From NCBI GenBank assembly GCA_029261295.1, contig JAJDBP010000003.1, positions 1-64,000 of the forward strand: 64,000 nt of DNA, given 5' to 3'. The translations under genes and the position numbers were made by a program. Of this stretch, positions 51,235 through 60,766 are shown piece by piece. Position 1 is the first letter of the stretch. Every line of letters starts with the position of its first letter. The notes beneath the pieces are model-generated. The model did no database searches. It was not told where the DNA came from and saw nothing but the letters and a program-made list of their open reading frames with translations. This DNA is from Nitrospirales bacterium. Lineage in GTDB: Bacteria; Nitrospirota; Nitrospiria; Nitrospirales; UBA8639.

Positions 51235-53199
51235 GTGAGGGATGTTGGCAACCAAAAAAGACCAAAAATTGTACTGATCATAATGTGCGCTGGGCTGGTG
51301 AGCCTAGCGATGCTTCTTTGCGCTTTTGCCCTTGCCGCTGACCCTTTGGAGGGTTCGTTTCCCTTAGTCGAGGAGGAATTCGATGTGGCGGAAGAGCATC
51401 TGCGGCTGGGGGTGGATTTTTTTCTGACGGATGAATTGGATGTGGCCATTGATGAGTTTCGCGAAGCGGCTCAGCAACAACCAGACTATTCCGATGCCTA
51501 TCACAATCTGGGTGTGGCATTGGCCAAGACCGGAAATTTAACCGGTGCGCTCAAGGCTTGGACGGAGGCTGAACGGCTTGATCCGGAAGGCATGTCCTTA
51601 GGCTATTCCCTTTCGGCCGTAGTGGCCTATAACTATGGGGTGTCGTTGGTTCGGGCTGGAAAAATTGTTGAAGCTATGAAGGAGTGGCAGAAGGCTCTTC
51701 GTATTCAATCACACTTTCCAGAAGCTCACTACGGGTTGGGATTAGGTTTTTTGGCGAAACAGAATCCGGCTGTGGCGACGGCACATTTGTTGTCGGCACT
51801 TTCGTTGGCTCCGGATTGGGCCCAAGCCCATATGGCTTTGGGGCAGGCGTACTATGAATCTCATGAGTATGCTCTCGCACGGCAAGCTTGGGTGAAAGTG
51901 TTGGCCTTACTTCCGGGTGACGCACGGACGTATGCCAATCTTGGCCACTTGGCTATACAAGAAGGGAATTATCAGGAAGCCATTGATTTTGTTCATCAAG
52001 CAATTGCTGTTCAACCTGATTTCGTTCATGCACATTTTCATTTAGGTGTGGCTTTACTGGCTAAGGGGGAAGTGCAAGCGAGTGTGGACGCATTTGAGCA
52101 GGTGTTGGCTTTGGATGCTCGCTTTATCCCCGCTCGTTTATTGCTGGGCGAAGCTTGGAGCCGAACGGGAAATTGGGCTCAGGCTGCCCAGAGCTGGCGA
52201 AAAGGAATTCAGCAAGATCCGTTTGATCCAAATGTCTTTTGGCTTCATGCCAACTTAGGGATGGCGTTAACAGCAGTAGGGCATTTTCAGGATGCCAGGA
52301 AAGAATTTGAATGGGTTGTAGAAGAGCGTCCGGAATGGGCTGAAGGGTGGTCGAGGTTAGGCGTTTCCCTGATGTCGGAGCGGAGGTGGGATGAGGCTGT
52401 GTTGGCGTTAAAAACCGCCGCTCACCTAAGACCGCATTTGGCCAATCAGCATTTTACTTTGGGGAAAGCCTATGCTGGGCAAGGGGAATTAGCGTTAGCC
52501 TTAGAGGCCTTTCGGGAAGCTGTCCGTATTGCACCGAATTTTGTCGCAGCTCAGTTTCATTTGGGTATCGTACTGCGAGCACAAAATCAGGTGGATGAAG
52601 CGATTGAGCCCCTTGGCTTGGCTGCCGAAGGTGGGTCCAGGGAGGCTCAGGGATTGTTAGCATCAATGTATGTCAATGGCCATGGGATTGATCGCAATGT
52701 CCCGTTAGCGATGTTGTGGTGGTCTCGCAGTGGTCGGGGAGCAATTTCCGACACGATTACTCGAACGGCTCAAAACCAGTTAAGCCAGTTGCGTCGAAGA
52801 CTTCACCAACAACAATTCACGCCAACAGAGCAGCAGGATGTGGTGACTGGATTTGAAATGATACGCCAGGACCTTGCCAATCATGCTCCTGTTCAGCTTC
52901 GAGGAAAGACAGGATCCAAGAACCCTTCAGTCGTGAATCGTGAACTTCCTCAAAAAACTCGTCTCCGGTGGATGGTAGAGCGCGCCTTGGCGATGGATAC
53001 CCTGGCTCAGGAGAAGCTACGGGAGTGGTTTGTTCAAGGCATGGACGGACCCATGTCGCCGCATCAAGATTTTCTTCAACACTATTGGGTGCAAGTGGCG
53101 AAAGAAGGAGATCGGCAAGGGTGCGAGCTTATTCATAATTTAACTCCTCAAGAAAATTTTTCTGTGGTACGGCAAGCCTGTCAGTCCCTTAGTCAATAA
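51235..53199 (+). CDS. Exported TPR/Sel1-repeat protein
   Basis: A 654-residue protein starting with GTG after an AGGAG site (9-base spacing). Residues 12-35 form a signal peptide or anchor (IVLIIMCAGLVSLAMLLCAFALA). About a dozen tetratricopeptide repeats follow, recognisable by A-Y-x-N-L-G-x-x-L/A and P-x-(F/Y)-x-x-A-H/Y phases, from about 55 to 445. A Sel1-like repeat is near 465-490 (AQGLLASMYVNGHGIDRNVPLAMLWW). The C-terminal 150 residues are helical. It is a protein-protein interaction scaffold on the outer face of the inner membrane or in the periplasm. The sigma-54 activator gene follows 19 bases later, suggesting a joint signalling role. Confidence 0.85.
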   Translation: MRDVGNQKRPKIVLIIMCAGLVSLAMLLCAFALAADPLEGSFPLVEEEFDVAEEHLRLGVDFFLTDELDVAIDEFREAAQQQPDYSDAYHNLGVALAKTGNLTGALKAWTEAERLDPEGMSLGYSLSAVVAYNYGVSLVRAGKIVEAMKEWQKALRIQSHFPEAHYGLGLGFLAKQNPAVATAHLLSALSLAPDWAQAHMALGQAYYESHEYALARQAWVKVLALLPGDARTYANLGHLAIQEGNYQEAIDFVHQAIAVQPDFVHAHFHLGVALLAKGEVQASVDAFEQVLALDARFIPARLLLGEAWSRTGNWAQAAQSWRKGIQQDPFDPNVFWLHANLGMALTAVGHFQDARKEFEWVVEERPEWAEGWSRLGVSLMSERRWDEAVLALKTAAHLRPHLANQHFTLGKAYAGQGELALALEAFREAVRIAPNFVAAQFHLGIVLRAQNQVDEAIEPLGLAAEGGSREAQGLLASMYVNGHGIDRNVPLAMLWWSRSGRGAISDTITRTAQNQLSQLRRRLHQQQFTPTEQQDVVTGFEMIRQDLANHAPVQLRGKTGSKNPSVVNRELPQKTRLRWMVERALAMDTLAQEKLREWFVQGMDGPMSPHQDFLQHYWVQVAKEGDRQGCELIHNLTPQENFSVVRQACQSLSQ

Positions 53200-53218
53200 C
53201 AATGGAAAGCATTCTGTT

Positions 53219-55810
53219 ATGAGTGAGCAATATAAAGGGTTTTCAGTAAAGCAGATGTTATGGAGTTTGGGTTTTGTGGTGTTCTGCGCTGGTGTGAGTT
53301 TTAGTTTTTCGCACATGTTTCCTCAAGTCGAGAGGTGGTTGGCTGATTGGCAATTAACGAATCGCCCTCACCAATCCCTTACGTCTTCGATTGTCATGAT
53401 TCGAGCTGGGGAACAGAGTGCAGCCTTCTGTGGAAAAGGACGATGGAATGTTGAGGTGTTGCAAGGTACGGTGGCCGCTCTTAAGCAGGCCGGGGCATCG
53501 ATCATTGCGCCCATGGTTGAGGTGTCTTTGCCTGTAACTTCGGAATGTGGAGGGTTATCAGGTCTTGTGCAATTAGCCGAAACCACAAAGCAGGCGGGAG
53601 CAGTGGTGTATCCCGATTCAGTTCCTTCTGCCTTGAAACAAGCAGCAATGCAAATTGGCCATCTTGAGTTGCCCCTCGATGTACAAGAGCGAATCGGTGG
53701 CTTCACATTCAATGCGTCTTCTTTGTCTTTCCCTAAAGTGCCTTTTGGAATAGCCGTGGTTTCTTCCATCGAAACTCATGTGATCCAGTCACCGACCAAT
53801 TCATTTCTTCATATCCCAAGTACGGTCTCTCCACAGGAGAAGGTCGTTTCTTCTTGGCATCAGTTCACTGACGTATTTCGGTTAATCCAAGATGGAAAAC
53901 GAAATGAATTAGCTCGTCTTTTTAAGGACAAAATTGTCTTTCTCTATTCAGCTTCTTCAATGAGTTTAACTTCACCCGCCGCTAAGATTTCTGACCCTCC
54001 GATAGCTTCTCTCCATGCAAGGTTGGCCCAGGCGTATTGGAATAACTCATGGGTGGTTCCTGCTCCATTCCTCCTTTCCTTTCTGGTGGCTGTCAGTTTT
54101 GGGTGTGTGATGGTGGTCCTGATGATGAGTGAGTTTTCTGTATTCCGTGTCGGTGGCCTGTGTGTGTCAGCCCTTCTGCTTGTCAGTGTGTTTTTCCTGT
54201 TGGGATTCCAGCGGGAATGGCTGTGGCCTCTTTTTAGTATGGGTGTAGCTGTGGGAATGACGATCATTGGGATGGGTGCCTGGAACGTGTGGGTGTCTCG
54301 TTCAACGGTGCACCAAAGAATTGTCATCAGGGAGCAGCAACTCACGAAACTTGGAGATGAACTATCAGAAAAGGAGCAGCATGCTCGACAATTAGAAGAA
54401 CAACTTTCCCAAGCCCAATACCAGTTCAGTCAATCTGGATCAGTCATCCAGAAATTAGAGATAGCGCAGCATACTTCATTGTCCAAGTTGGAGAAGTCCC
54501 AGGGTGAGATGCAGGAAACTCGGCGAAAGATTGAATGTCTTCAAGATGAATTGAAAGACCTGCGCCAGTATGCGCCGGTCAATCTGGAAGAAGCTTCTTG
54601 GGAGGTATTAAGTATCGATGACCAAGCGCTACTTCGAGAAAGTAACGCATTCAATATTGTGACCAGGGATCCTACGGTTCTTAGACTTTTTTCTAATCTC
54701 AAAAAAGCAGCTGTTACTCAAGTCCCCCTATTATTTTTAGGAGAAACCGGGACAGGTAAAGAGGTTTTTGCTAAGGCTGCTCATGCGTTGAGCCCTCGTC
54801 GACATGGCCCCTTTATTTCCGTAAATATGGCTGCGATTCGTGCTGAATTATTTGAAGGCGAACTGTTTGGTCATGTGAAAGGCGCGTTTACCGGAGCAGT
54901 GGGCCGTACTGGTTTTTTGGAATCAGCTCATGATGGCACACTTTTTTTAGATGAAGTTGGAGATCTTCCCCTCGACTTACAAGCCAAACTCTTGCGTTTT
55001 TTAGAAGACGGGGGTTTTCATCGTGTGGGACAGAGTGCGGTTACCCATGTGGATGTGCGTATTGTGGCTGCCACCAATCGTGATCTACAAAAGGAAGTGC
55101 GTGCAGGGCGGTATCGTGAAGACCTGTATTACCGGTTGCGCAGTGTTGTGTTAACCCTTCCGCCCCTTCGGGACAGGAGTCCTGCCGACCACATTTTGTT
55201 AGCTGATTTGTTTTTACGACACTGTGCTCAGTTGCAGGATCGAGCTGATTTGGCCTTCTCGCAAGGTGCCTTGGATGCGATTGTGGCGTATCAATGGCCT
55301 GGGAATATTCGCGAGCTTCGTCAGACGATTGCGCAGGCAGTTGCGCTCGCCAATGGACCTGTTATTACGGAAGCCGAATTACAACTCGATGAAGGAAGAA
55401 CAGCAAAAGTCCACGAAAAATGGGTCAAAGACGATTTGGGCCAGCGAGAAGACGCCATGGTATTGGAATGTTTGCGTCAGCATAAATTTGACATGCAGGC
55501 TACCGCTGCAATTCTGGGTTGGGATCGGGGAACTGTGACTCAGCGATTGAAAGGCCTGGGGTTTCAGGCCCTGACAGACAGCCAAGGGGATGTGCATGCG
55601 GCGGCCCTGGCCTTGGCTGGAAATAAGCAGTTCGTGCGTGTGGTTGAAGGGCGGTTACGGGAATATATGAATAATTTAGTCCCCACCTCAAAACGCTACG
55701 GATCAGTGGAGGAGGCTATTGCTGACTGCCGGAAACGCTTTCGGAATTTACCTGAGCGGCATTTCCCAGCTGTGGAGCAATTGATTCACGCCCGTTTTGC
55801 TGCTACGTGA
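53219..55810 (+). CDS. Membrane-bound sigma-54 activator with CHASE2-like sensor
   Basis: An 863-residue regulator. A first helix (about 12-32) and a cluster of three helices (about 280-365) enclose a periplasmic region resembling CHASE2 (EVLQGTVAALKQAGASIIAP, then LARLFKDKIVFLYSAS). A coiled coil follows (about 380-450). The AAA+ domain has Walker A GETGTGKE, the sigma-54 contact loop GAFTGA and Walker B GTLFLDEVGD, all intact. R-finger-type LPPLRDRSPADH is also present. A Fis-type HTH (TAAILGWDRGTVTQRL) is followed by an unusual 80-residue extension. There is no receiver domain, so it appears to sense an envelope signal directly. It probably belongs with the preceding TPR gene. Target promoters were not found. 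Confidence 0.88.
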   Translation: MSEQYKGFSVKQMLWSLGFVVFCAGVSFSFSHMFPQVERWLADWQLTNRPHQSLTSSIVMIRAGEQSAAFCGKGRWNVEVLQGTVAALKQAGASIIAPMVEVSLPVTSECGGLSGLVQLAETTKQAGAVVYPDSVPSALKQAAMQIGHLELPLDVQERIGGFTFNASSLSFPKVPFGIAVVSSIETHVIQSPTNSFLHIPSTVSPQEKVVSSWHQFTDVFRLIQDGKRNELARLFKDKIVFLYSASSMSLTSPAAKISDPPIASLHARLAQAYWNNSWVVPAPFLLSFLVAVSFGCVMVVLMMSEFSVFRVGGLCVSALLLVSVFFLLGFQREWLWPLFSMGVAVGMTIIGMGAWNVWVSRSTVHQRIVIREQQLTKLGDELSEKEQHARQLEEQLSQAQYQFSQSGSVIQKLEIAQHTSLSKLEKSQGEMQETRRKIECLQDELKDLRQYAPVNLEEASWEVLSIDDQALLRESNAFNIVTRDPTVLRLFSNLKKAAVTQVPLLFLGETGTGKEVFAKAAHALSPRRHGPFISVNMAAIRAELFEGELFGHVKGAFTGAVGRTGFLESAHDGTLFLDEVGDLPLDLQAKLLRFLEDGGFHRVGQSAVTHVDVRIVAATNRDLQKEVRAGRYREDLYYRLRSVVLTLPPLRDRSPADHILLADLFLRHCAQLQDRADLAFSQGALDAIVAYQWPGNIRELRQTIAQAVALANGPVITEAELQLDEGRTAKVHEKWVKDDLGQREDAMVLECLRQHKFDMQATAAILGWDRGTVTQRLKGLGFQALTDSQGDVHAAALALAGNKQFVRVVEGRLREYMNNLVPTSKRYGSVEEAIADCRKRFRNLPERHFPAVEQLIHARFAAT

Positions 55811-55889
55811 AACGGGAAAGGAAAAGGCGAGTCGTTGGGTATGCGAACTAAGTCCTATCCTTTTCCACGCTTACCTTTTTCCAACACCA

Positions 55890-56399
55890 TTAGGCTGGAA
55901 CAAACTTCAGGGCTGCAGAGTTGATGCAATAGCGTAATCCAGTTGGCTGTGGGCCGTCATCAAATATGTGTCCCTGGTGTCCGCTACATCGAGCGCAATG
56001 CACTTCGGTCCGAGGATAAATAATTTTCCAATCAGTTTTCGTTTCGACAACCTCCGGTGAGACGGGCTCCCAAAAGCTGGGCCAGCCGGTTTTACTATCA
56101 AATTTCGTCTCAGAGGAAAACAGTGCCAGCGCACACCCAGCACATTCATAGATCCCCTTGGCTTTGCTGTCATGATATTCATTGGCAAATGGTCGTTCGG
56201 TCCCTTCTTGGCGCAAGACTTGGTATTGTTCGGGTGCCAGGAGGGCTTTCCATTCTTCATCTGTTTTCGTGATTTTTTGAATCCCAGAATTCTCCGGGAC
56301 AGGATTACTGGCTGCCAGAGAGACGCCTAAGGATTTTGCGAGGATTCCGAGGCTCAATGCGGTTCCAACTTTCATGAGATTCCTCCTATTTAACGACAT
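55890..56399 (-). CDS. msrB: Peptide-methionine (R)-S-oxide reductase, Tat-exported
   Basis: About 169 residues from the ATG at 56399, which has a perfect AAAGGAGG site. The longer frame to 56453 is rejected. The N-terminus SLNRRNLMKVG followed by a hydrophobic stretch is a Tat signal, so the enzyme acts in the periplasm. MsrB motifs are complete: CAGC and CARC for zinc, GWPSFWEP, GHIFDDGP, and the active-site RYCINSAALKF. It repairs oxidised methionine in exported proteins. It is convergent with the sigma-54 activator gene, and a GGAAAAGG/CCTTTTCC inverted repeat (55820-55866) lies between them. Confidence 0.94.
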   Translation of the reverse strand: MSLNRRNLMKVGTALSLGILAKSLGVSLAASNPVPENSGIQKITKTDEEWKALLAPEQYQVLRQEGTERPFANEYHDSKAKGIYECAGCALALFSSETKFDSKTGWPSFWEPVSPEVVETKTDWKIIYPRTEVHCARCSGHQGHIFDDGPQPTGLRYCINSAALKFVPA

Positions 56400-56676
56400 G
56401 TTAGACCTCCTTTTGGCTCGTTGTAGATCGTTTCTCTCTTCAAAATTACCCATATGTGGGTTCTCAATCTGATCTACACCAACAGTCTATCAAAGTTCAC
56501 AATTGTTACGGAAATAGGCTCAAATACTTTGACGCAACTCGGAATAATTTTTACAATATGGGTATCTCGAACAATAAAAAAAATAGGAGGTATTTTCGTC
56601 CATACAAGGTGAACCCATACAAGAGAACACGCTGTTCCGACCACGTTTAATCACATGAGTGACGGAAGGAGTTTGT

Positions 56677-57054
56677 ATGACTGGACAACCACTGGATATT
56701 AAAATTGAAAGCCGAAACGTTGGCATGACTCCACGATGGAAAGACGAAATTGAACGGCGAGTTCACGCCTTAGAATCCGGAATCATTCGTCCCACCCATG
56801 CTCGCGTCACCCTGACGAAAAATGCCCATCATAAAAAAGGCGCCGACAACGCCGAAGCCTTAGTCGTCATTACCCTCCCTCCTAAGCGAACAGTGACCGC
56901 GAGAAAAGAATCCAAAACATTCGAAGAAGCCATTCGTGCCGCCTTTCATGCCGTTGATCACGAATTAGAAAAAATCGAAGAAAAGCGCATAGCCCGAGCC
57001 GCGAAAGCTGCCGGGAAAAAAGCACTGAAAGTTGAGGCGTTGTCCGTGGCTTGA
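56677..57054 (+). CDS. Ribosome hibernation-promoting factor (HPF/RaiA family)
   Basis: About 125 residues from the ATG at 56677 (GAAGGAG, 6-base spacing). The S30AE domain shows the expected IKIESRNVGMTPRWKDEIERRV start, ARVTLTKNAHHKKG, and the FEEAIRAAFHAVDHELEKI helix, followed by a lysine- and alanine-rich tail (KRIARAAKAAGKKA). The short form corresponds to HPF or RaiA. It binds the 30S decoding region and protects idle ribosomes. It stands alone rather than next to rpoN. Confidence 0.87.
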   Translation: MTGQPLDIKIESRNVGMTPRWKDEIERRVHALESGIIRPTHARVTLTKNAHHKKGADNAEALVVITLPPKRTVTARKESKTFEEAIRAAFHAVDHELEKIEEKRIARAAKAAGKKALKVEALSVA

Positions 57055-57136
57055 TTGAGAACGTATGAGGTATACGTAATACATTCTTTTTTGTTTTCTC
57101 CCCCTATTTCTTCAACCTTTACTAGGAGGGGTAAAC

Positions 57137-57808
57137 ATGTCCCAGTCAATTTCACGCAGAAAATTTCTCGCGTTAGGAAGTACCCTGGCTGCTTTAGGGG
57201 CAGTTAGCTTTTCGCCCTATCTCACACCGGCATGGGGAAAGGACTCTAAACGCAAACGGCTTGGGCTGGATGTTTGTTGTAATGCCAACAGTATCCGATT
57301 TACCGGTCCACAAGGGCCGAATCCCAATGATCCTACTGATCTCGGTCCACATCCCTATTATGGTGCTTCGTTTGTGGTGCAGGGAACAATCTATCCTGAT
57401 GAGTTCTTTTCCTTAAATGGCAATAGCAGTGGATTGAACAAGGATGGAAGTCCTACTTTTCCGAATGACATGATCGGCACCTGGATTTGCCGAGGCTGGT
57501 TTGCTGGGGATAGTAACGGGGATGGGTCGATCACTTCTGAGGACAACGATGCTAAGGGTGGAATTTTAACACCATCAGGAAGATTTGTGGTGACCACCCA
57601 AATCTATGATTTAAATCTGGATCGTCCTGGCGCACAGACACTAATAAGTGATGGCAGCGAATTGATTGATATCAATGTTCCTTTTAAAAGAGCGGTGACA
57701 GGTGGGACAGGACGATTCAGAAATTCAAGAGGGGAAGTCACCCAAACAGCCATCGGGGCCAACGCCACGGGCCTCTTTAATTTCCAATTTGCCTTTAATC
57801 TTCGATAA
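57137..57808 (+). CDS. Tat-exported allene-oxide-cyclase/dirigent-like barrel protein
   Basis: A 223-residue protein with a clear Tat signal (ISRRKFLALGSTLAALGAV, cleavage near AWGK). The mature part is all-beta. YYGASFVVQGTIYPDEFF, IGTWICRGWF and AVTGGTGRFRNSRGEV are typical of the AOC/dirigent-type barrel. A DSNGDGSITSEDND stretch looks like a calcium-binding loop of dockerin/EF-hand type. It has an AGGAGGG site. Neither substrate nor partner is known. It may act in the periplasm as a binding or cyclising protein. Confidence 0.7.
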   Translation: MSQSISRRKFLALGSTLAALGAVSFSPYLTPAWGKDSKRKRLGLDVCCNANSIRFTGPQGPNPNDPTDLGPHPYYGASFVVQGTIYPDEFFSLNGNSSGLNKDGSPTFPNDMIGTWICRGWFAGDSNGDGSITSEDNDAKGGILTPSGRFVVTTQIYDLNLDRPGAQTLISDGSELIDINVPFKRAVTGGTGRFRNSRGEVTQTAIGANATGLFNFQFAFNLR

Positions 57809-57857
57809 GACCATTGAGTGAATATTCCGCTCTAGTCACTTAACTTTCCTTTAAAAT

Positions 57858-57889
57858 TTCCACGCCCATCAAAAACTGAGGGCGTGGAA
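57858..57889. terminator. Possible terminator hairpin
   Basis: Perfect 10-bp inverted repeat TTCCACGCCC/GGGCGTGGAA with a 12-base loop, 50 bases after the barrel-protein stop. No U-tract follows on the plus strand, so it may be a transcript-end stabiliser rather than a classical terminator. Confidence 0.45.
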
Positions 57890-58068
57890 CCGGGAAAGAA
57901 TTTTGAATGACTCTAGATGGCGATTCTTACAGATCAACAGATTTTCATTCCGTCTTAATGAGAAGTTCTAATTCCTACTCTATGGGCTTCCGCAATTGTT
58001 TTATTCTGATAGTTCAAAGGGGATAGGATTCGAACCTGAAGGGTAGAAAAAGAACGAATAATTTAGTT

Positions 58069-59490
58069 TTATACTATTTGGAGTAAATCGCGGCCGGCCT
58101 GCATGATGTCGGTGAGGCGTTCGGGGGTGGTGGCTTCGCCGTAGCAGCGGACTATGGGTTCGGTGCCGGATGGGCGAATGAGATACCAACTGCCATCTGG
58201 GAGTAGCCATTTACAGCCATCTAATTTATTGACCTGAATGGATTCCGTTCCGGCAAAAGTGGTTGGCGGATGGTCAATGATCTGTTTGACTTGCTCTTGG
58301 ATGTGCTTGCTAATGGACAGATCTTCGCGGGAGGAATGGAGCACTCCAACTCTTTCGAACAAATCTTTCAACAAGTCTTGAATAGTCTTTCCGGTAAAGG
58401 CCACCATTTCTGCCACTAAGGCTCCGGCCAGAATTCCATCTTTTTCGGGGACGTGGCCTCTAATCGACAACCCAGCACTTTCTTCCCCACCGAAAACAAC
58501 TTCGTTTTTGGCCAAGAGTTCCCCAATGAATTTAAACCCGACCGGGGTTTCATGTACCGACAAGCCATGATGTAAAGCCACCGCATCGATCAGATGGGTG
58601 GTGGCAACGGAGCGAGCTACCGCTCCGGCCCATTGCCGACTTTTGATCAGATAATCTAAGAGAACGGCTAATACATAATTGGCTTGAATAAACGTACCGT
58701 CAGCATCCACCACTCCGAACCGATCTCCGTCTCCATCAGTGGCGAGCCCAAGGTGCGCACCTTCCTTTTTTACCGTGTCTTTGAGTTCTTGCAAAGTTTC
58801 GTCGGTCGGTTCAGGCCTAAACCCGCCAAAGTAGGGATCGCGCCAATGATGGAGGATGGCCATTTTTGCCCCGGCTCCCCGGAGAAATTCGTCGAGATAA
58901 TTTCGTGTGGTGCCAAATAGGGGATCAAAAATGATGCGGATCCGCCCATTGCGGATGCGGTCTCGGTCAACCAGTTTTTCTAAGGCTTTGAGATAATCTG
59001 GCTGCGGATCAAAATAGCGGACCATCCCGTCTTTTTGAGCTTGTTCCCAGGGCGACCATTTCAGGTGTTCTCCATGCAACAACGGGAGGATTCGCAGCTC
59101 AATAGCCTTGGTGGTTTCAGGCAATGCCGGCCCTCCCCAGTCCGGGGTAAATTTAATGCCATTCCATTCTGGTGGATTATGGCTGGCTGAGATATTAATT
59201 CCCCCAGCAAGCTTTCGATTGATCACATGGTAAGAAATCGTCGGAGTGGGTGTGTCTCGATCGCAGAGTAAGCAAGGAATGCCATGGGCGGCCATCACTT
59301 CTGCTACGACTTTGGCAAAGCGTTCTCCTAAAAACCTGGCATCGTAGCCAATGAGAAGCCCCTGTTGACCGATTTTTTGTTGGCGGAGATATTGCGCGAT
59401 ACCTTGGCAGACAATGCGGACATTCTGGACCGTAAAGTCTTCCGCCACAATGGCGCGCCAACCTGAAGTCCCGAATTTTATAGAGTCCAT
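58069..59490 (-). CDS. Phosphoglucomutase/phosphomannomutase
   Basis: A 473-residue alpha-D-phosphohexomutase. The catalytic phosphoserine loop is ISASHNPPEWNGIK near 100, the metal loop DGDGDRFG near 243, the sugar-binding loop GGEESAG near 328, and the phosphate-binding RPSGTEP near 440. All four family motifs are present, so it is active. Glucose versus mannose preference cannot be decided. A single gene on the minus strand. Confidence 0.93.
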   Translation of the reverse strand: MDSIKFGTSGWRAIVAEDFTVQNVRIVCQGIAQYLRQQKIGQQGLLIGYDARFLGERFAKVVAEVMAAHGIPCLLCDRDTPTPTISYHVINRKLAGGINISASHNPPEWNGIKFTPDWGGPALPETTKAIELRILPLLHGEHLKWSPWEQAQKDGMVRYFDPQPDYLKALEKLVDRDRIRNGRIRIIFDPLFGTTRNYLDEFLRGAGAKMAILHHWRDPYFGGFRPEPTDETLQELKDTVKKEGAHLGLATDGDGDRFGVVDADGTFIQANYVLAVLLDYLIKSRQWAGAVARSVATTHLIDAVALHHGLSVHETPVGFKFIGELLAKNEVVFGGEESAGLSIRGHVPEKDGILAGALVAEMVAFTGKTIQDLLKDLFERVGVLHSSREDLSISKHIQEQVKQIIDHPPTTFAGTESIQVNKLDGCKWLLPDGSWYLIRPSGTEPIVRCYGEATTPERLTDIMQAGRDLLQIV

Positions 59491-59625
59491 AAGAAGAGTC
59501 TACACAGTGAGATTCAAAAGTTAAGCAACATCAATAGAATAGGGCATTTCACAACAATTGCCAATGATTGAGAAGAATCCAAACTTTTACGATTGAGAGT
59601 TAGACGACAGGGGATTTCGATAACT

Positions 59626-60405
59626 CTAAAATTCTGTTTTTTCTAGTGTACACCAAACAGGGGTATGGTCTGAAGGTTTCTCCATTCCGCGAGGAGTTCG
59701 ATCAACTTCAGCAGTGACCAGCTGATCAGCCGCCTGGGGGGAAAGCATCAGATGATCAATGCGCAGGCCTTCGTCTCGGTTCCATCTCCCAGCTTGGTAA
59801 TCCCAATAAGTATAGAGTCCAAGTTCTGGATGAAGGGCTCGAAGTGCGTCGCTGTAACCTAAGTGGCAGAGTTCTCGAAAACGTGCGCGAGATTCCGGTC
59901 GGCAGAGGGCGTCGTCAGCAAAGCCTTTGGGGTCGTATACATCGTCATTGGTGGGGCAGACATTAAAGTCTCCAGCCAAGACGACAGGTTCTTCTAATGT
60001 AAGGAGGGATCGGGCATGGGCGATTAATCGGTCCATCCATTTGAGTTTATAGGAAAATTTTTCTGTTTCAACGGGATTGCCATTGGGTAAATAAATGGAG
60101 GCAATTCGAATTTTTCCTATGACAGCCTCTACATATCGGGCTTGTTCATCGGAGGAATCACCGGGAAGGGCAGTCTGTTCTACCTCGATTGGCATTTTGG
60201 AAAGGATGGCTACTCCGTTGTAAGTTTTTTGGCCAATGACCGTCATGTTGTACCCCAATTCGTCGACGGCCATTCTGGGGAATTGCTCCTCGGTTGTTTT
60301 CAATTCTTGGAGGAGGACGACATCTGGATCAGCTTGTGCAACCCATTCGATAAGATGGGGGATTCGGACTTTTATAGAGTTGACGTTCCAGGTGGCAATT
60401 TTCAT
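59626..60405 (-). CDS. xth: Exodeoxyribonuclease III
   Basis: A 259-residue AP endonuclease/3'-5' exonuclease of base-excision repair. It has MKIATWNVNSIKVR at the start, LLQELKTTEEQFP near 31, GDFNVCPTNDDVYDP near 145, and the C-terminal SDHTPVW with the catalytic Asp-His pair. Length and motifs match the family. It follows polA and a small membrane protein gene on the same strand, so the genes may share a transcript. Confidence 0.95.
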   Translation of the reverse strand: MKIATWNVNSIKVRIPHLIEWVAQADPDVVLLQELKTTEEQFPRMAVDELGYNMTVIGQKTYNGVAILSKMPIEVEQTALPGDSSDEQARYVEAVIGKIRIASIYLPNGNPVETEKFSYKLKWMDRLIAHARSLLTLEEPVVLAGDFNVCPTNDDVYDPKGFADDALCRPESRARFRELCHLGYSDALRALHPELGLYTYWDYQAGRWNRDEGLRIDHLMLSPQAADQLVTAEVDRTPRGMEKPSDHTPVWCTLEKTEF

Positions 60406-60433
60406 GGGATGAAAGTAAGCAACTTTTGAGCGA

Positions 60434-60724
60434 TTATGATGACGTGGAAGATGAGGGTGCTTCAGTATCGCGTTGAAAGAGGACTTGAAAGCCTAGAAAT
60501 TGTTTTTGAAATAAGGTCTTCAAAATAAAAGGGGTAATGCCAAAAAACAACACACAATAGATGCAGATTTCTAGCAAATATTGGGAGTCTTCTGAGACAG
60601 TACTGTTAAAGATCACAGGAACGGCCCATCCGACCGTCATGCTTACAAACATGAGAATGATCACATGCCTCCACACCAGAAACCACATGAGTTTCAACAG
60701 CTCTTTATATGATGGTATTTCCAT
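60434..60724 (-). CDS. Small two-helix membrane protein
   Basis: A 96-residue protein with two helices (LMWFLVWRHVIILMFVSMTVGW and ICIYCVLFFGITPFILKTLF) and a Ser/Thr-rich end. The ribosome-binding site is weak. It sits between polA and xth with gaps of about 30-40 bases and same orientation, which supports it as a real gene. No family recognised. Confidence 0.5.
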   Translation of the reverse strand: MEIPSYKELLKLMWFLVWRHVIILMFVSMTVGWAVPVIFNSTVSEDSQYLLEICIYCVLFFGITPFILKTLFQKQFLGFQVLFQRDTEAPSSSTSS

Positions 60725-60766
60725 TTTTCTTTGGCATCCTTTCGTTCAACAACATGTTCAGATTTT

